Made by a program: the position numbers and the translations under genes. Below are positions 14,756-22,786 of a DNA stretch of 50,258 nucleotides, piece after piece; within the stretch, counting starts at the first letter, position 1; every line of letters begins with the position of its first letter. The notes beneath the pieces are model-generated. The model ran no database searches, was not told the DNA's origin, and saw only the letters and a list, made by a program, of their open reading frames with translations. Source of the DNA: Candidatus Kuenenia stuttgartensis (GTDB taxonomy: Bacteria; Gemmatimonadota; Gemmatimonadetes; Gemmatimonadales; Gemmatimonadaceae); NCBI GenBank assembly GCA_943330235.2, contig CALQGY020000014.1:1-50258 (forward strand). Direction: 5' to 3'.

Positions 14756-17173
14756 TCACTTGGTGGCCCGTACCGGCTGCACACTGCTCAGCCCCTTGAG
14801 CTGCCACTCAATGCGCGGCGGCGTCTCGCCGTCAAAATCGGAATCCATCGTGATGGTGTGCGGGCCGCGAGCAAGCATGGGGGGCAGTTGGGGCAGAGTG
14901 AACGCGGCCTTTGGCTTGCCGGTCGCGTCGTACACGTGGACGGTGGTGGTCCCGTCGCACGCCAGGCTTTCGCCAACAGACAGCGTGAGCGGCAGCGACA
15001 CCGTGGCGTAATTGTCGAGATGTAACGTGATGTTGCGCACCGCGCCGGCGCTGCCGACAACCGTGGTGCCGACGACCGTGTTGCCGACAACCGTGGTGCC
15101 GACAACCGTCGCACGGAACTGCAGCCGCTGATCGGCCCACGGCTGATCGAAGGTCCATGCGGTGTGTGTGGGTTCGCCAGGTTGCCGTTCGATCTTGTCG
15201 CGCGCGAACACGGCCGACATCGCGTATTCGTACAAATTCCACTGCCCGTCGCCGGTGGTCTCCAGATGGAACTCGCTGCGCGGATCTTTCAGGCGAGCTT
15301 CCTGTGCGCTCGTGAATGCGTGCTGCGTGCGCGCGCGCTCCCACTCGCGGATGGCATCCAACAGCGCGGGCGTGAGCGGATTGGCCCGCAGCGCCTTCGG
15401 TCGCGCCACCATCGCAAAGCCCGCGCGATAACCGGCCGCGCGCGCGAGCATCCATTCCATCTCGGCCAGTGTGGTTTTCTCGGTGAGCAAATACCAACCC
15501 AGCATGTGCGGCATAAAGTTGCGATCGAACAGCGCCTGATTGTCGATGCGGTACTGCTGCATGCTCTCTTTAAAGCCGCCGTACCAGGGCTCGCCCCAGT
15601 TGTAGTACGACCCGATGTGCCAGTAGAACGTCTTGCTGATGCTGGTGCCGTTGATCAGATCGTGCCGCGTTTGGCGCAGCACATCATCGGCAAACAGCGT
15701 GACCGCGTAGTCGCCTTCGCCTGATGCGAGGCCGCCCTCATGGCCGTCGAAGTCGATGTGATCGACGCCGGTTTCATTGAGGAACGCGGCCAGATTGCCG
15801 GCCACCTCGCGCTGCATGGCGACGTTGGGGAAGAACACCTTGTAGCTGTGGTCGAGCAGCTTGCCGGCCACGGCGCCGGCGCGATGCGCGCTGGCGGTGG
15901 TGCCAAAGGCGCCGCGCTGACAGTCCAGCAACAGGAATGGGCGCGTGGTGGTGACCGTGCGATACTGCACGAGTTCGGTGCCGATCATCACCGTGTGCAG
16001 CACATTGTTTTTCTGCTCGTCAAAGAACATCGGGGACTGCACTTCAATCTCGTGTTGCTGCGCATCGATGTCGCGCACCAGCGTGGAGCGGCCCGTCACG
16101 CTCAGGCGCGGGTCCGGCACGGGGGTGACGTAGGGATCGTTGGTGTTGATGAAGTTGGTGAGCGTATGCACGCCCAGATGCAGCCCGGCCGCATGCGCTT
16201 TCTCGACGGCCGTCCGCATGCCGACGCGGCCCGTCGGAAACTGACGCTCGTCCAGCACGAAGTGCCCCCAGCTCTTGAAGGGACCCTCGTGATACAACGA
16301 CACCAGCCCGGCGCGCGTGGTGTAGGCAATCATCTCGTCGACATCCGCTTCGCCGAACGACGAAATGAGGTACGAGCGTTCGAATAGCGGCGACTTCCGA
16401 AACCACACCCCGTCAATGGTTGGATGCGGGAGATGCTCGGCCAGCTCTATGCGTTCCAGTAGATCCAGCGTGGCCGGTTCGGTGCAGGCGAACAGCGCGA
16501 TGGCGCTCCCCACGACCGTCTCACCGGCGAGCGCGGCCACCGGCATGTCGGCGAAATTGCCGCCCCATGCGTCCACCGTGCGCGCGCGATCGCGGTTGAT
16601 GGCGTAGGCCTGTAGCACACTCCCCCACGGCATGGCCTTGGCGGCGATGCCGCGGGCCCACGTGCTCCCCTCACGGTTGGGGAGGTCACCCCCCAGCGTT
16701 TTCACATTGAGCACCTGCAGTCCCACGGCCACGCGGTCATCGCGCACGACGCCGATGATCTCGCCGATGGTCTTGGACACGGTGGTGGGGTAGGGGCCCC
16801 AGATCACCGCGTCGATGGCCGAGACCGGGGTGGCGCGGATGATCTCGAGGGTGAGGTGCGTGGGGCGTGTGCGGACGAGCACGGCGACGTTCACGCCGAT
16901 GGGGGCGTACTGCAGCGTGAGCGTGGTGCCGGTGGCCCCCTGCGCGGCGCGCATGGCGGAGGGCGCATACCGTTTGCCCGCGCTCACCACGGTCAGGAGC
17001 GGTGCGGTGGTGTCCGTCGCGAGGTAGTTGGTGCCGGTGGTGGCCTCGCGCAGCGCCGTGATGGCGCCCGCGGCGCTCACCGTGAGAGTGAGGGCGCCCG
17101 CGGACACGGTGGTCTGGGCGTGCAGGATCGCGGCCGGCAGGGCGGTGAGGAGCAACGCGACTCGGGCCGCCAT
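14756..17173 (-). CDS. Large exported glycosidase-like protein
   Basis: A secreted protein with a signal MAARVALLLTALPAAILHAQ when started at ATG 17173; ATG 17260 is also possible. The first 200 residues are beta-rich (LTLTVSAAGAITALREATTG, LTLQYAPIGVNVAVLVRTRPTHLTLEI), like a glycosidase N-terminal sandwich. The middle looks like a TIM barrel: ERSYLISSFGEADVDEMIAYTTRAGLVSLYHEG, LGVHTLTNFINTNDPYV, and GVDHIDFDGHEGG near residue 470, where Asp residues could be catalytic. Next come TFYWHIGSYYNWGEPWYGG and a C-terminal beta domain (NITLHLDNYATVSLPL, HTITMDSDFDGE). A 15-bp tandem repeat inserts VVGTT/VVGNT copies at the barrel-sandwich junction. I cannot assign a GH family; polysaccharide lyase or hydrolase are both possible. 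It precedes the CoA-transferase gene by 7 bp. Confidence 0.68.
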   Translation of the reverse strand: MAARVALLLTALPAAILHAQTTVSAGALTLTVSAAGAITALREATTGTNYLATDTTAPLLTVVSAGKRYAPSAMRAAQGATGTTLTLQYAPIGVNVAVLVRTRPTHLTLEIIRATPVSAIDAVIWGPYPTTVSKTIGEIIGVVRDDRVAVGLQVLNVKTLGGDLPNREGSTWARGIAAKAMPWGSVLQAYAINRDRARTVDAWGGNFADMPVAALAGETVVGSAIALFACTEPATLDLLERIELAEHLPHPTIDGVWFRKSPLFERSYLISSFGEADVDEMIAYTTRAGLVSLYHEGPFKSWGHFVLDERQFPTGRVGMRTAVEKAHAAGLHLGVHTLTNFINTNDPYVTPVPDPRLSVTGRSTLVRDIDAQQHEIEVQSPMFFDEQKNNVLHTVMIGTELVQYRTVTTTRPFLLLDCQRGAFGTTASAHRAGAVAGKLLDHSYKVFFPNVAMQREVAGNLAAFLNETGVDHIDFDGHEGGLASGEGDYAVTLFADDVLRQTRHDLINGTSISKTFYWHIGSYYNWGEPWYGGFKESMQQYRIDNQALFDRNFMPHMLGWYLLTEKTTLAEMEWMLARAAGYRAGFAMVARPKALRANPLTPALLDAIREWERARTQHAFTSAQEARLKDPRSEFHLETTGDGQWNLYEYAMSAVFARDKIERQPGEPTHTAWTFDQPWADQRLQFRATVVGTTVVGNTVVGTTVVGSAGAVRNITLHLDNYATVSLPLTLSVGESLACDGTTTVHVYDATGKPKAAFTLPQLPPMLARGPHTITMDSDFDGETPPRIEWQLKGLSSVQPVRATK
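15053..15112. repeat. 15-bp tandem array inside the glycosidase-like gene
   Basis: Four units of GCCGACAACCGTGGT with a few changes. They encode TVVG-based pentapeptides in frame, just before the C-terminal beta domain. Confidence 0.9.
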
Positions 17174-17374
17174 GCCGGTTCGCCACACGGCCGGTCGGCA
17201 GACGCGGGACGCGACGTGTTCCGGTGCGCGTGGCGACCGGCGGAACGGGAGGAGTGCCATCAATTCATCAGGGCCGCGGGAGAGTGGCAGGGGTGCCGTC
17301 CCGACGAGTTTACGACGCCCGCCCGCGCGCCGCGAGCGCTGAAGCGCTCCGGGGCGCACCGACCGCGGAATCGA

Positions 17375-17452
17375 CAGCGCCTGCGCATCAGCGCCTGCGC
17401 ATCAGCGCCTGCGCATCAGCGCCTGCGCATCCGCGCCTGCGCATCCGCCCAT
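17375..17452. repeat. 14-bp tandem array
   Basis: Four perfect copies of CAGCGCCTGCGCAT (17375-17430), one copy with a single change (17431-17444) and a partial copy. The unit is not a multiple of three, in keeping with a non-coding position. Confidence 0.93.
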
Positions 17453-17715
17453 CGGGTTGGTAAGCGCGGGTTCCCACGGGCGGCTGCTGCCGACGGCCAG
17501 ACCGCGCGCAACGACCAACGCCGCGTGCTGTGATAGTGCCTGGCGAGTGCGATGAAGGTGAAACGACCGGAAACGGCACAACTACCAGTCTCGGACGGAC
17601 GCCGGTCCGGACTGGGCAGTCCTACGACCGCTGTGCGGCCTAATGCCGATCTTGTGACGGTGCTGAACAGTGGATCGTCATGTGGGCAATCGCGTCGTGG
17701 CCACGGCGGGATGTG

Positions 17716-17807
17716 GGACAAACTCCCCGCGGTTTGTCCTCAAGTTTTACTCCCCCCGGGACGAAACCCTGTTCAACTGCAAGCGGCTCGGGCACAAAGT
17801 TGGTGCC
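17716..17807 (+). promoter_or_regulatory. Two-hairpin region upstream of the PstS-like gene
   Basis: GGACAAAC (17716-17723) and GTTTGTCC (17732-17739) make a perfect 8-bp stem with a TCCCCGCG loop. GGCAC (17791-17795) and GTGCC (17803-17807) make a 5-bp stem with an AAAGTTG loop. Both lie within 180 bases of the start at 17892. They could be RNA leader elements or, for the first, a dyad operator. I match no known riboswitch class. Confidence 0.4.
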
Positions 17808-17891
17808 TGTACGGTTCATATGGATGAGTTCGCCATATCCGGCCGATTCTGGTTCAGCGGTTTCGACCAATCACCTCCAGTTCATACCACC

Positions 17892-18374
17892 ATGCCCTGC
17901 ACCGAAACGCACAAACGCGTTCGACAGCTGTGGACGTCTCTCGCGCTTGGCGCGGCGATCGTTGCCTCGCCGTTGGCGACGCTCAAAGCTCAGGTTGCCG
18001 TCGTTGTCGGCTCCGCTTCCCCCGTGTCTGCGCTCACGTTCGACGAGCTCCGTCGCGTGTTCGAAGGCAAGTCGCCGAAGGTGGCCGGCGTGTCTGTGGT
18101 CGTGGGCTTCGGCGCCGCGGCTCAGGACAAGTTCTGCACGAAGGTCTATGACGCCACGCCGGACAACATCCGCAAGCGTTGGGCGGCTCTGGTGTTCCAG
18201 GGCGAAGTCGCCGCGATGCCGCCGGTGCTCGCCGACGATGCCGCCATCAAGAAGTTCCTGGCCTCGAACCCGGGCGCCATCGCGATTATCCCGTCGGCCT
18301 CTGTCGACGGCAGCATGAAGGTCATCAAGATCGACGGCGCTCTGCCGGCCGACGCCGCCTACAAGATCAAGTAA
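17892..18374 (+). CDS. Small PstS-like (phosphate ABC transporter substrate-binding type) exported protein
   Basis: This is a periplasmic one-domain relative of PstS phosphate-binding proteins. The ATG at 17892 gives a signal peptide, LWTSLALGAAIVASPLATLKAQ. The mature part runs AVVVGSASPVSALTFDELRRVFEGKSPKVAG, then DATPDNIRKRWAALVFQGEVAAMPPVLADDAAIKKFLASNPGAIAIIP, which is the usual pattern of the PBP-like family (Y/R-W-x-x-x-V/I-F-x-G, and NPGAIGYV). At 160 residues it has one lobe's worth of sequence, whereas PstS has about 320. No PstC, PstA or PstB gene is near; instead a porin-like gene follows after 16 bp, so the two are likely co-transcribed. It may bind phosphate or another anion for uptake through the outer membrane, or serve as a sensor. 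The frame is open upstream, but that part has no start with a ribosome site. Confidence 0.8.
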   Translation: MPCTETHKRVRQLWTSLALGAAIVASPLATLKAQVAVVVGSASPVSALTFDELRRVFEGKSPKVAGVSVVVGFGAAAQDKFCTKVYDATPDNIRKRWAALVFQGEVAAMPPVLADDAAIKKFLASNPGAIAIIPSASVDGSMKVIKIDGALPADAAYKIK

Positions 18375-18390
18375 CGGAGCCCTCACCATT

Positions 18391-19431
18391 ATGAACCGCA
18401 CTTTCCGCAGTGTATTTGGTTTGCTGGCCTTGGTTCCCTCCGTCCTCTCCGCGCAGGACATGAACATGGGCGGCACCGAAAGCCAGACCAAGTTTGGTGG
18501 CTTTGCCGATGTTGGGTACCGCAGCTTCCGTCCGTCCGGCAAGGCCGGCTTTGACTTCGGCGGGTTCGACCTGTTCATCACGTCGAAGCTCAGCCAGAAG
18601 GTCAACTTCCTGGTGGAAACGGTGTTCGAGCGTGGCGGTGACGGCGTGATGGGCGTGGACGTTGAGCGCCTCAGCATTGCCTACAACTACCGCCCGTACG
18701 CCCGCTTCGCCGCCGGCCGCTTCCACTCGCCGCTTGGCTACTGGAACTCCGCGTTCCACCATGGCGCGATCATGGCGCCGGTCATCGACCGTCCGTTCAT
18801 CGCCGAATTCGAAGACGGCAACGGCCTGCTCCCGATGCACAACCTTGGCGCAATGGTCAGCGGCCGCGACATCAGCCCGCTGCACCTTGGCTATGACGTT
18901 GCCATCGGTTCCCAGCTGGGCATTGGCGGCGCGCTCACGGGCAACCCCACCACGGGCGTCACGCTTGCGCTCAACGCCGAGCCGGTGTCGGGCTTCAAGA
19001 TCGGCACGTCGCTGTACAAGGACACGCGCCTCAAGGGCATCGAGACGCAGACCGGTGGCACTCTGGCCGCGGACGTCGACCAGCTGATCACCGGCGCCTT
19101 CGCCGCGATCAACAAGGGCAAGCTCGAGGTGATCGGCGAAGTGCACAACATCGCGCAGAAGTCGGCCACGACCAGCACGGTCAACTCGTGGGGCGGCTAC
19201 GCCTACGCGGGCATCCGCTCCGGCACGGTGGTGCCGTACGTGATGTACGAAGCGGCGCAGGCCAAGGACGGCGATCTGTTCTACGACGCGATGTCGCTGC
19301 ACAACGCTGCCGTCGGCGTCCGCAAGGAACTGACCGCGAACACGGTCGTGAAGTTCGAGATGAAGTCCATCCGCCTGCCGAACAAGACCAACCGCGGCGA
19401 GTTCTCCACGCAGTTCGCGCTCCAGTTCTAA
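18391..19431 (+). CDS. Porin-like outer-membrane beta-barrel protein
   Basis: This is an outer-membrane channel-like protein. The signal is MNRTFRSVFGLLALVPSVLSAQ. The body is made of alternating strands with aromatic girdle residues: FGGFADVGYRSF, FDFGGFDLFITSKLSQKVNFLVETVFE, VDVERLSIAYNYRPYARFAAGRFHSPLGYWN, and at the end FSTQFALQF with a terminal Phe, the beta-barrel assembly signal. HHGAIMAPVIDRP and FIAEFEDGNGLLPMHNLGAMVSG resemble loop regions of phosphate-selective porin-like and bacterial OMP families that open with a R-H/Y-S-P-L-G-Y-W-N motif. At 346 residues a 14- to 16-strand barrel is possible. It directly follows the PstS-like gene, suggesting anion uptake. A strong hairpin comes 53 bp after the stop. 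The transported solute is not known. Confidence 0.78.
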   Translation: MNRTFRSVFGLLALVPSVLSAQDMNMGGTESQTKFGGFADVGYRSFRPSGKAGFDFGGFDLFITSKLSQKVNFLVETVFERGGDGVMGVDVERLSIAYNYRPYARFAAGRFHSPLGYWNSAFHHGAIMAPVIDRPFIAEFEDGNGLLPMHNLGAMVSGRDISPLHLGYDVAIGSQLGIGGALTGNPTTGVTLALNAEPVSGFKIGTSLYKDTRLKGIETQTGGTLAADVDQLITGAFAAINKGKLEVIGEVHNIAQKSATTSTVNSWGGYAYAGIRSGTVVPYVMYEAAQAKDGDLFYDAMSLHNAAVGVRKELTANTVVKFEMKSIRLPNKTNRGEFSTQFALQF

Positions 19432-19484
19432 TCGTCTGACATGCCCGTCTGCGTCGCTCGCGACGCGGACGCCGGTGTGACCTG

Positions 19485-19524
19485 CGGGCCTCGTCTCGAT
19501 GACTTGTCATCGAGGCGGGGCCCG
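19485..19524 (+). terminator. Strong hairpin terminator after the PstS-like/porin operon
   Basis: An 18-bp stem (19485-19502 with 19507-19524) with two G-U wobbles and a CTTG loop, followed by TCTGGCGTT. The stem is very stable but the U-tract is poor. Confidence 0.72.
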
Positions 19525-19621
19525 TCTGGCGTTGCGGCGGGGATGCCCGGTATACACATGACCGCTGGTCCTGCGTGCGCGTTGCCCGCATATTCGACCC
19601 GCCCCCCTCTTGGAGACTGTC

Positions 19622-21730
19622 ATGCTGTTCCGATCCTCCCGCGCTGCCCTGCTGCGCACCGCCGTGCGGCGCACCGCCGTGCTGCTCACGGCGTTGTTGC
19701 CCTTTGCGCTGCCTGCGCAGACCAAACGGCCGATGACGGCCGACGACATCATGCGCGTGCGCGGTGTCGGTGGCGTGGCCCTCTCGCCGGCCGGCGACCG
19801 CGTGCTCTATACCGTGTCGGCGTGGGAACACCCCAACGCCGCCCCCGCGCGCGGCGATACGGCGCTTGGTGACAAGCACGACCGCCGTTCACATGTGTGG
19901 ATTGTGCCGGCCGCCGGTGGCGCCGCTCGGCAGCTCACGTACGGCGAGCGCGGCGAGTCACAGCCGCACTGGTCACCCGACGGCGCCTTGATCGCGTTCG
20001 TGAGCGCGCGTGGTACGGCCACCGGTGAGGACGGCCCGCGTCCGCAGCTCTGGTTGCTCAACGCCGACGGCGGCGAAGCGTGGTCGCTGACCAGCGCGCG
20101 CGATGGCGTGTCCGATTATTCGTGGAGCCCGGACGGCAAGCGAATCGCCTATGTGACGACTGACTCCATGTCGCGCGACGCGGAGGCGAAGCTACGGCGT
20201 CGCGATGACCCCAAGGTGTACGAAGGGGACCTGCGTCTGAGCCAGCTGTGGGTCATCGATCTGGCCACCAAGCAGGCCACGAAAATCACCAGCGGCGACT
20301 TCACCGTGCGTGGGGCGCCCTCCTGGTCGCCCGACGGCAGCAAGCTCGCCTTCGAAGCGTCGCCGACCACGCTCATTCGCGATCAGCGCCGCGATGCGTA
20401 TGTGGTGACGATTGCCACCAAACAGCTGGATGCGATTACCACGGCGCACGAGTCCATGAGCACCCCGCAGTTCTCCCCCGACGGCAAGACGCTGGCGTAC
20501 ACCAGCATCGGTCACGAGTGGAAGGGCTATAAGGACGGCATCATGCCGCGTACGCTGCGCAACGAGCACCTGATCACGATGGATGTGGCCACGCGCGCCA
20601 TCACCGATCATGCGCAGGCCACCTTCGATGTCAGCGCCGGTCAGCCTACGTGGTCGCCCGACGGCAAGCATCTGTGGTTTACGGCCAGCGATCGCGTCTG
20701 GCAGAGCCTCTACGACTACACGATCGCCACCAAGACGTACGCCAAAGTCACGAAGGACGTGATCGTGCGCGGCCTGTCGGCCAGCCGCGACGGCGCGAAG
20801 TTGGCGATGGTGCTGGATACGCCCGATTGGCCCGCCGAGGTGTTTGTGCAGGATGCGGCATCGGCACCGAAGCGCGTCACGAACACCAATGCGTGGTTGT
20901 CCGACGTGGCGCTGGGCAAGTCCTCCGTGGTGACGTGGAAGAGCAAGGATGGTCAGCCGGTGGAAGGCGTGCTGCTGACGCCGGTGGGCTACACGGCGGG
21001 CACGAAGGTGCCGCTGATTGTGTCGGCGCACGGCGGCCCCACGGGCTCGCACATGAACGGCTTCAAGGCCGGGACGGACCCGGGGCAGACGTGGGCCTCG
21101 CAGGGGTGGGCGGTGTTCTATCCGAACCCGCGCGGCTCTACCGGCTACGGCGAGAAGTGGATGCGCGGCAACATCCCCGATTGGGGCGGCGGTGATTATC
21201 GCGACATCATGACGGGCGTGGATGAACTCATTCGCACCGGCGTCGTGGATTCGACGCGCATGGCGTTTGAAGGCTGGAGCTACGGCGGCTACATGACGTC
21301 GTGGGTCGTGTCGCAGACGGGGCGCTTCAAGGCGGCCATGATGGGCGCCGGTCTGCCGTCGTTGCTGTCCATGGCGGGCACCACCGACATCCCGGGCTAC
21401 ATCGACACGTTCTTCAACGGCATGCCGCAGTACGACGGCAGCATTGTGAACCCGTCCATCAAGTTCTATCTCGAGCGCTCGGCCATCAGCTACAGCGACA
21501 AGGTCACCACGCCGCTGCTCATTCTCCATGGCGGCAGCGACGAGCGCGTGCCCATCGGCCAACCGATGGAGTTCTATCGCGCGCTCAAAGATCGCGGCAA
21601 GACCACGGAGTTGGTGTTCTATCCGCGCGAGGGGCACGGCTTCTCGGAGTACTATCACCAGATGGATCGCATGAAGCGCGAATACGAGTGGATCGCGCGG
21701 TATACGCTGGGCACGAAGACCGTCCAGTAA
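19622..21730 (+). CDS. Exported S9 family (prolyl oligopeptidase/DPP-type) serine peptidase
   Basis: This serine peptidase cleaves short peptides, probably in the periplasm. The ATG at 19622 follows GGAG and gives a signal, LLRTAVRRTAVLLTALLPFALPAQ. Residues about 40-420 are a beta-propeller of repeated WSPDGK strands (PHWSPDG, YSWSPDGKR, PSWSPDGSK, PQFSPDGKT, PTWSPDGKH), the WD40-like blades of S9 enzymes. The C-terminal alpha/beta hydrolase has the nucleophile elbow GWSYGGYM (Ser553), Asp640 (GGSDERVP) and His672 (REGHGF), all of the catalytic triad. At 702 residues it is the usual size of S9C-like enzymes. It begins a same-strand series with DgcN-type, DgcA-type and DDAH-type genes and stands 18 bp ahead of the first, so it may supply peptides or amino acids to that pathway. 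Confidence 0.93.
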   Translation: MLFRSSRAALLRTAVRRTAVLLTALLPFALPAQTKRPMTADDIMRVRGVGGVALSPAGDRVLYTVSAWEHPNAAPARGDTALGDKHDRRSHVWIVPAAGGAARQLTYGERGESQPHWSPDGALIAFVSARGTATGEDGPRPQLWLLNADGGEAWSLTSARDGVSDYSWSPDGKRIAYVTTDSMSRDAEAKLRRRDDPKVYEGDLRLSQLWVIDLATKQATKITSGDFTVRGAPSWSPDGSKLAFEASPTTLIRDQRRDAYVVTIATKQLDAITTAHESMSTPQFSPDGKTLAYTSIGHEWKGYKDGIMPRTLRNEHLITMDVATRAITDHAQATFDVSAGQPTWSPDGKHLWFTASDRVWQSLYDYTIATKTYAKVTKDVIVRGLSASRDGAKLAMVLDTPDWPAEVFVQDAASAPKRVTNTNAWLSDVALGKSSVVTWKSKDGQPVEGVLLTPVGYTAGTKVPLIVSAHGGPTGSHMNGFKAGTDPGQTWASQGWAVFYPNPRGSTGYGEKWMRGNIPDWGGGDYRDIMTGVDELIRTGVVDSTRMAFEGWSYGGYMTSWVVSQTGRFKAAMMGAGLPSLLSMAGTTDIPGYIDTFFNGMPQYDGSIVNPSIKFYLERSAISYSDKVTTPLLILHGGSDERVPIGQPMEFYRALKDRGKTTELVFYPREGHGFSEYYHQMDRMKREYEWIARYTLGTKTVQ

Positions 21731-21748
21731 CCCTCTTCCACACGTCGC

Positions 21749-22786
21749 ATGCATCAGCTCAAGAAGCCGTACCTGCTGTATCTGGGCGATGCCCAGCATC
21801 CCACCGACGCGAAGACGGCGTGCGGGTTGCGTGACTGGTGTCGTGACGACGTGCTGGGCGAGTGGAGTCTGCCGGCCGCCACGGTGAGTGTGCAGCTGCC
21901 GCGTCTGTCGCCTGCCGAAGCGGCGGCGCGGGGCGCGGGGAGTCTGGTGATTGGCATCGCGTCGGTCGGCGGCAAGCTGCCCGACGCGTGGCTCCCCGAT
22001 TTACTCTCGGCCATCGCCAACGGTCTGGATCTGGTGAGCGGTATGCACACGAAGCTCACGTCGTTTCCCGTGTTGGTGGAGGCGGCCGCGCAGCATGGTG
22101 TGACGTTGCATGATGTGCGCCACGGCAATCGCGCGTTCCCAGCCGGCACGGGACGCAAGCGGAGCGGGCTGCGCGTGGCCACGGTGGGCACCGATTGCGC
22201 CTTGGGCAAGAAGTACACCGCGCTCGCACTCACCAACGCGCTGCGCGCGCGCGGCGCGAAGGCCACGTTCCGCGCCACTGGGCAGACGGGCATCATGATT
22301 GCCGGTGAAGGCATTGCCATGGATGCGGTGGTCGCCGATTTCCTCGCCGGTGCCGCGGAGGTGTTGTCGCCGGATAACGACGCGGATCACTGGGATGTGA
22401 TTGAAGGGCAGGGCTCGCTCTTTCATCCGGCGTACGCGGGCGTGACGCTGGGGTTGCTGCATGGGTCGCAGCCTGATGCGTTCGTGCTCTGCCACGACCC
22501 GTCGCGTACCACCATCGAATACTTCCCCGACTTTCCGTTGCCGACGTTGCGCGATGCGATCGCGCAGTACGTGACCGCGGGGCGCATCACCAATCGCGCC
22601 ATTCGCTGCGTGGGCGTGAGTATCAATTCGTCCACGTTGTCCGATGCGGAATGGCACGCGTATGCGGCCGCGATGTCGAGCGAGCTTGGGGTACCGGTGT
22701 GTGATCCGATGCGCGGCGGAGTCGAGGCCATTGTGCAGGCGCTGGAAGCCCTCACGCCGCCGACGTCAGCGCCGAACGCCTCATGA
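21749..22786 (+). CDS. dgcN: DUF1611 family protein, D-glutamate N-acetyltransferase DgcN type
   Basis: DUF1611 includes DgcN, which acetylates D-glutamate with acetyl-CoA in a route that turns D-Glu into N-acetyl-L-Glu. The sequence has the DUF1611 two-domain layout: an N-terminal Rossmann-like part (PYLLYLGDAQHPTDAKTACGL, SLVIGIASVGGKLP, GLDLVSGMHTKL), then LHDVRHGNRAFPAGTG, and a C-terminal P-loop-like region, RVATVGTDCALGKKYTALAL at about residue 145. IEGQGSLFHPAYAGVTLGLLHG and PDAFVLCHDPSR follow, as in the family. At 345 residues the length is right. Its last bases overlap the epimerase gene by ATGA, which implies coupled translation with a protein of the DgcA type; this strengthens the assignment. 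The symbol is by family and context, and the substrate is not proven here. Confidence 0.82.
   Translation: MHQLKKPYLLYLGDAQHPTDAKTACGLRDWCRDDVLGEWSLPAATVSVQLPRLSPAEAAARGAGSLVIGIASVGGKLPDAWLPDLLSAIANGLDLVSGMHTKLTSFPVLVEAAAQHGVTLHDVRHGNRAFPAGTGRKRSGLRVATVGTDCALGKKYTALALTNALRARGAKATFRATGQTGIMIAGEGIAMDAVVADFLAGAAEVLSPDNDADHWDVIEGQGSLFHPAYAGVTLGLLHGSQPDAFVLCHDPSRTTIEYFPDFPLPTLRDAIAQYVTAGRITNRAIRCVGVSINSSTLSDAEWHAYAAAMSSELGVPVCDPMRGGVEAIVQALEALTPPTSAPNAS

Larger units (their letters stand above)
17174..17891. other. 718-bp intergenic region, non-coding
   Basis: No convincing gene is present. It contains a possible longer N-terminus of the - strand glycosidase-like gene (to ATG 17260), a 14-bp tandem array (17375-17452), and from about 17560 to 17891 a stretch clearly poorer in GC than its surroundings that forms the upstream region of the PstS-like gene and has two hairpins. 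Confidence 0.7.

Noticed and set aside
13558..17173. A fatty-acid or sugar degradation pathway formed by the CoA-transferase and glycosidase-like genes
   Set aside because: They are close and co-directional, but the proteins have no shared chemistry that I can point to, so no pathway was claimed.
17640..17870. 76-residue frame on the - strand in the leader of the PstS-like gene
   Set aside because: It reads as a plausible peptide (NRTGTNFVPEPLAVEQGF) but has no ribosome site, overlaps both hairpins and matches no family I know. I cannot support it as a gene.
17174..17891. tRNA or other classical RNA gene
   Set aside because: I looked for cloverleaf-like folds with CCA ends and a T-loop GTTCRA; the GTTCAA at 17771 is not in such a fold.
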